From positions 1 to 11,936 of the forward strand of contig PDOX01000038.1 of assembly GCA_002746475.1 (NCBI GenBank): DNA of 11,936 nt, in the 5' to 3' direction. Origin of the DNA: a candidate division SR1 bacterium (lineage in GTDB: Bacteria; Patescibacteriota; Gracilibacteria; Absconditabacterales; Absconditicoccaceae). The position numbers and the translations under genes are program-made. A model generated the notes under the pieces. It saw only the letters and a program-made list of their open reading frames with translations. It was not told the DNA's origin and ran no database searches. Shown one piece after another: positions 8,694 to 11,936 of the stretch (its first letter is position 1; each line of letters begins with the position of its first letter).

Positions 8694-9860
8694 TTATAAT
8701 TCAAAAAAATCTTCAAGTTCTTGGTACATAATACCTAAATCTATAACATCTAATACATAAGCAATTGTAGAGATCCCTATTTCCATTTCTTCGGATAATT
8801 TATTATTTTTTTTGAGTGTAGTAATCATTATTACCAGTTTTTCAGTTAGGTTTTCTTTAAATGTTCTAAAAGCTATAATATCTTTTTCAGAAATACGATC
8901 ATCGTTGCCTTCGCTTCTTTTCCCTAACAATGTTTCAAGTACTATTTCTATTTTGTTCAATATTTTTTTATTTTTGGATCCGCATGCATTAGTATTTATA
9001 TATTTTCCTCTTGGTGCATCTCCCACTAGACCAATCTCTGTCATTACACACTTTTCATAAAGAAGTGGCAGGAAAACTTCAACATCTCTTTTGAATGTTG
9101 CAGTCAGATGTTTTTTTGCAATTTCAAATGCTTGTTCTCTTTCATTTTTTGTCATGGTTTTTATTTCCTTTTTTACTTTTTCTAGCTCATAATCAGTTTT
9201 GCTTTTTATTGCTTTTGCTAGTTCTTCATCGCTCAGTACTGTTTTGGTCTTTTTAGATTTTGGAGATTTCTTATTTTTTATCCATTTTTCTTTTGTCTTT
9301 GTTTTATTATTTTGTTGGATATTTAAGTATCTTTTCACCTCGTCACATCATTCATTATCACAAGAGTTTTCAATGTCAGAATTATATCTGATAGATCCAT
9401 ATAGTGGGGTTTGTTTATTTCATTCGCAATATTGTACAAAATCTATTGCAGCTTTTTTTAGTGTTTCTCCTTTTATCTCGTATTCATGTACATAGAAACT
9501 TCCTAAAATTTTATTACATCATATTCCATCTCATGAAATATCAATCCCTGCAAATGAACCTCTAAATGCATCTCTTTTTGCTGGGGTATATAGTGTGTTT
9601 TTTTTGAAATTTTTTCCTTCTGGTGTACTAAATTCAAAATTCATCCAGTCTACATCAATAGATTCTGTGTTGAAGCTTACACTTGATGTGGTTGCATTAT
9701 GTATTTTGATGTAATCAGCTTTTTCATTGAAATCCCAATTTTTTCCTTGACTGATATAATCTCCATGGTTTTCTGTCTTGATGGAAAAATTTTCCGCCAA
9801 AGTAAATGTGGTAGTAATTCAAAATGTCAAAACTGTTAGAATAATTGTTTTTTTTAGCAT
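8694..9860 (-). CDS. Secreted protein of unknown function with a lysine-rich, helical C-terminal half
   Basis: The protein has 388 residues. A signal peptide is clear: MLKKTIILTVLTFGITTTF, with probable cleavage after TLA at 22. Residues about 25-165 form a beta-rich domain with GDYISQG, DWMNFEFSTPEGKNF, AGIDISGDGIGCN and DFVQYCEG, ending in GSIRYNS. I recognise this motif series from memory in secreted bacterial proteins of unknown function, but I cannot name a domain family. A Cys pair (GIGCN and QYCEG) may form a disulfide. A Lys-rich linker at about 186-210 follows, then about 170 residues of predicted helix. Five TGA codons (low ends 9348, 9420, 9519, 9531, 9819) are read as Gly; two lie in the SGDGIG stretch. 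Its lone position behind its own promoter suggests a single-gene unit. The function is not known. Confidence 0.75.
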
Positions 9861-9903
9861 AGTAATTTTAAGATAATGTATAAAATATGTTTTGAATAAG
9901 AGT

Positions 9904-9931
9904 AATATAATCTTTCTTTTTATAAAATCAA
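9904..9931 (-). promoter_or_regulatory. Sigma70-like promoter for the secreted-protein gene
   Basis: On the minus strand TTGATT (9931-9926) and TATATT (9909-9904) are 16 bp apart. The predicted start near 9897 leaves a leader of about 37 nt before ATG 9860. All three promoter candidates upstream of operons in this window that I found by eye, plus the sufB one, share the 16-bp spacing and an AT-rich leader without Shine-Dalgarno sequence. The match is moderate and the region is very AT-rich. Confidence 0.4.
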
Positions 9932-10000
9932 GTAGTATTACTTTGTAGGAGGACTTGTTTGTTTTTGTATCATATTATTTTTTTATGTAATTAAAAAAGA

Positions 10001-10136
10001 CGACTACCATATCGTGTCGCCAAACATAACAGCTACTGTCCTTTAAAGAAAAAAGACATACAGCAAAGGCAGTCGCCTTTCCATACTCTAAAAGACAGTT
10101 AATTTTTAACTGTTATATTTGGCAATTTCAGAGTAT
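10001..10136. other. Nested imperfect inverted repeat (possible structured RNA or DNA hairpin element)
   Basis: This lies in the 507-bp gene-free gap 9861-10367. The outer arms GCCAAACATAACAG (10019-10032) and 10110-10123 pair at 13 of 14 positions. The middle arms ACTGTCCTTTA (10035-10045) and 10089-10099 pair at 10 of 11. An apical hairpin AAAGGC-AGTC-GCCTTT spans 10065-10080. Its loop plus next base (AGTCG) is complementary to CGACT at 10001-10005. Two alternative pairings compete with the long stem: an 8-bp perfect hairpin ACAGTTAA-TTT-TTAACTGT (10095-10113), and ATACTCT (10083-10089) with AGAGTAT (10130-10136). It sits between two divergent promoters that would not transcribe it. There is no U-run after any stem, so it is not a standard terminator. 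The remainder of the gap shows only the two promoters. Confidence 0.65.
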
Positions 10137-10291
10137 CAATTTGAGTAAAAATTGCAAGAGAAAAGTAAATTTTTTTAGTAATAGTTTTTTTAACAATATT
10201 TCTCCTAAAATGTCAAAAACTTTGTGTTTTTATTGCAATATCTTGATCTTTGATAATCTTTGGTTATCAAAACAGTATATTTTTTTCTTCC

Positions 10292-10319
10292 TTGCAAAAG
10301 GTGATGGGAATGATATAAT
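10292..10319 (+). promoter_or_regulatory. Extended -10 sigma70-like promoter for sufB
   Basis: TTGCAA (10292-10297) and a perfect TATAAT (10314-10319) are 16 bp apart. TG at 10311-10312 gives the extended -10 form TGATATAAT. Transcription would start near 10326, leaving a leader of about 42 nt before the ATG at 10368. This is the best promoter match in the window. I saw no operator-like palindrome (for example for an Fe-S-sensing regulator) immediately around it. Confidence 0.62.
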
Positions 10320-10367
10320 ATATTGTGTTAATATAGTGTACAATTTTATTGCATTATTATTTGATTT

Positions 10368-11936
10368 ATGACTGAGAAAAAGCTTCAAAATATAACTAAT
10401 ATTACTGAAAATAATAGTGAAAATACAGTATTAAAACAAACTTTGGAGACTGCGAGTACTATCAAATATGATATCTATCTTACTGGACTGACTGAGGAGA
10501 CTGTGAAGCAAATTTCACAAGCACAAAATGAGCCAGAACGAATGTTGGAACATAGATTGGCGTGTTTGAAGACGTTTCGTGAGATGGAATACCCTACATG
10601 GGGACCAGATATTTCGGGGATTATTGAAATGATAGAGGAGGGGAAAACACCTCACCCCAACCCCTCTCCTTGTTCGCTCTCTTCGGTCGCAGGAGAGGGG
10701 CTAAATACAGATCTAACCTCTCTCTCCTTCAAGGAGAGAGAAGGAAAGAGTGAGGTGTTAAAAAAAGAGGTCGGGTGAGGTGTAAAGAAAGGAGAAGATA
10801 AGAAAGGCAATTCCCTTGTGCGATATGCAAAGCCGAGTAGTGATAGTGAAGGGTATGCGAATTCTTGGGATGAGGTGCCTGATGAGATCAAGGAGAAGTT
10901 TGAGAGATTGGGAATACCTGAAGCGGAAAGAAAATATCTTGCAGGGGCAGGAGGGCAGTTTGATTCGCAAACGGTCTATCATCAGATCAAAGAAAAACGA
11001 GCACAGCAAGGAATAATTTTTGAAGATATGGCAAAAGCCTTGCAAACGCATGGAGATTTGATTAAGAAATATTTTATGAAACTGGTTCCAGCGACTGATC
11101 ATAAATTCGCTGCCTTGCATGGTGCTGTTTGGAGTTGAGGGACTTTTATTTATGTGCCGAAATGAGTGAAAGTGACGGATCCCTTGCAGGCGTATTTTAG
11201 GATGAATACCTATGCAGGAGGGCAGTTTGAGCATACCTTGATTATTGTGGAAGATGATGCGAGTATGAGCTATATTGAATGATGTTCTGCTCCGAAGTTT
11301 GACAAAAATTCTTTGCATGCGGGCTTGGTTGAGTTGTTTGTGGGGAAGAATGCGTTCATGAAATATTCATCAGTTGAGAATTGGTCTACGAATACTTATA
11401 ATCTAAATACAAAAAGGGCATTAGTCAAAGAAAATGCTCATGTTCAGCGAGTTGGGTGAAATCTTGGATCCTGTACTACGATGCTGTATCCGTGTAGTAT
11501 TTTGCAAGGAGATAATTCCAAGGCGGAACATTTGGGGGTCGCGGTTGCAGGGAAAGACCAAAATCAGGATGTTGGGAGTAAGGTGATTCATATTGGGAAA
11601 AATACTTCTTCAACAATTGTGTCAAAATCTATTTCAAAAGATGGAGGAATTTCTACGTATAGAGGGATGGTAAAGATGATGAAAACTGCCGAAGATGCCG
11701 TGAATAGCACAGAATGTGATGCTTTGCTTTTGGATGATCAGTCTGTGAGTACGACTATTCCGCATATTGATTGTCAGGTAGACAGTGGGGTAGTGGCTCA
11801 CGAAGCGAGTGCTGGAAAAGTTGATGAAGAGAAATTGTTTTATCTGACCTCTCGTGGTGTTGATGAGGAGAAAGCGATGGGAATGATTGTGAATGGATTT
11901 TTTGCCGATATTGTAAAAAAACTCCCACTTGAATAT
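10368..11936 (+). CDS. sufB: SufB, Fe-S cluster assembly scaffold protein (3' end outside the window)
   Basis: The frame is open to the window edge, giving 523 residues. SufB with SufC and SufD builds Fe-S clusters in the cytoplasm. Family blocks appear in order: SWDEVPDEIKEKFERLGIPE, KYLAGAGGQ, then HKFAALHGAVWSGGTFIYVP, QAYFRMN...GQFEHTLII, NTSSTIVSKSIS and LFYLTSRGVDEEKAMGMIV. Cys450 in ECDALLLDD matches the cluster-building Cys of SufB (E. coli Cys405); His478-Glu479 match the conserved HE pair. TGA codons at 10776, 11136, 11163, 11280 and 11457 are read as Gly; the last four hit conserved Gly of WSGG, VPKG, IEGC and VGGN. With about 17 residues presumably missing, the protein would be about 60 longer than usual (about 470), mostly because of a palindromic insertion at residues 94-139. 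sufC and sufD may follow downstream. Confidence 0.95.
10647..10783 (+). repeat. GC-rich palindromic element inserted in frame within sufB
   Basis: The ends form an inverted repeat: ACACCTCACCC (10647-10657) against GGGTGAGGTGT (10773-10783), 11 of 11. A second inner copy of the right end, GTGAGGTGT, is at 10750-10758. Inside are two strong hairpins: CCCCTCTCCT (10661-10670) with AGGAGAGGGG (10691-10700), and CTCTCTCC (10720-10727) with GGAGAGAG (10733-10740). It is GC-richer than its surroundings. It is translated as SufB residues 94-139 (TPHPNPSPCSLSS..., then ...SFKEREGKSEV), between EMIEEGK and the conserved region starting GNSLVRYAKP. The TGA at 10776, in its right end, is sense only because UGA is Gly. 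Comparable protein-coding palindromes are known as Rickettsia palindromic elements; relationship is not claimed. Confidence 0.75.

Noticed and set aside
10095-10113. Rho-independent terminator
   Set aside because: The 8-bp hairpin is perfect but AT-rich, and neither side has the U-run that should follow on the transcribed strand.
10019-10123. Integron attC site
   Set aside because: The outer arms (GCCAAAC ... ATTTGGC) resemble attC ends in layout, but they do not match the required RYYYAAC/GTTRRRY boxes. There is only one copy, and no integrase or gene cassette.
10141-10371. Small plus-strand ORF of 76 codons upstream of sufB
   Set aside because: It is very AT-rich and Phe/Asn-rich with no recognisable motif, and it overlaps the sufB promoter and the sufB start. 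Best explained as chance.
10652-10891. Minus-strand ORF across the palindromic element
   Set aside because: Its Ser/Pro/Glu-rich peptide arises from reading the palindrome on the other strand. There is no independent gene evidence.
10758-11318. Minus-strand ORF of 186 codons inside sufB
   Set aside because: The opposite strand encodes highly conserved SufB blocks. The ORF has no family features.
1-11936. UGA=Trp (code 4, mycoplasma-like)
   Set aside because: TGA falls at family glycines and conserved Trp positions use TGG.

Overview
The window reads as AT-rich bacterial DNA from a lineage that translates UGA as glycine (genetic code 25). That code is known from the candidate phyla Absconditabacteria (SR1) and Gracilibacteria (BD1-5/GN02). 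Every convincing gene here contains at least one in-frame TGA, about 48 in total by my count. Reading each TGA as Gly restores family-invariant glycines: LPGIG in MutY, AVWSGG, VPKG and YIEGC in SufB, LKGGVSL in PilC, and FLGGTAL in the nucleotidyltransferase. Conserved tryptophans use TGG, so a UGA=Trp code does not fit. All genes that end inside the window stop at TAA or TAG. With the standard code most of these genes look like strings of broken fragments. I cannot decide between the two phyla from this window.

Plus strand, 1-4005. The tail of an AbiEii/AbiGii-type nucleotidyltransferase (possible toxin) ends in a short 12-bp tandem repeat. A promoter-like sequence then leads into a compact four-gene type IV pilus (or competence pseudopilus) cluster: a PilN-like protein, a PilO-like protein, a PilC/GspF inner-membrane platform protein and a type IV pilin-like protein. 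Three of the four genes overlap their neighbour or lie within 10 bp of it.

Minus strand, 4018-9860, read right to left. First comes a secreted protein of unknown function with a lysine-rich tail. Next is a tightly packed SPFH/slipin-mutY pair, in which MutY lacks the iron-sulfur cysteines. Then comes secG, followed 2 bp later by a membrane-anchored family-5 extracellular solute-binding protein and 3 bp after that by a site-2-type (M50) intramembrane metalloprotease. This last trio looks like one envelope/secretion operon behind its own promoter. The pilin gene and the M50 gene converge with only 12 bp between them.

Plus strand, 10368-11936. The start and most of sufB (Fe-S cluster assembly scaffold) are present; the gene runs off the window. 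Its N-terminal region carries a GC-rich palindromic element, about 137 bp, that is translated as part of the protein. Between the secreted-protein gene and sufB lies a 507-bp gap with divergent promoters and a nested, roughly 105-nt imperfect inverted repeat that I cannot assign.

Almost no start codon has a recognisable Shine-Dalgarno sequence. I found no tRNA, rRNA, CRISPR array, transposase or integrase. The parts least explained by known families are the nested inverted repeat (10019-10136), the palindromic insertion inside sufB, the repeat-bearing end of the nucleotidyltransferase gene, and the secG-solute-binding-protein-protease operon without transporter permeases.
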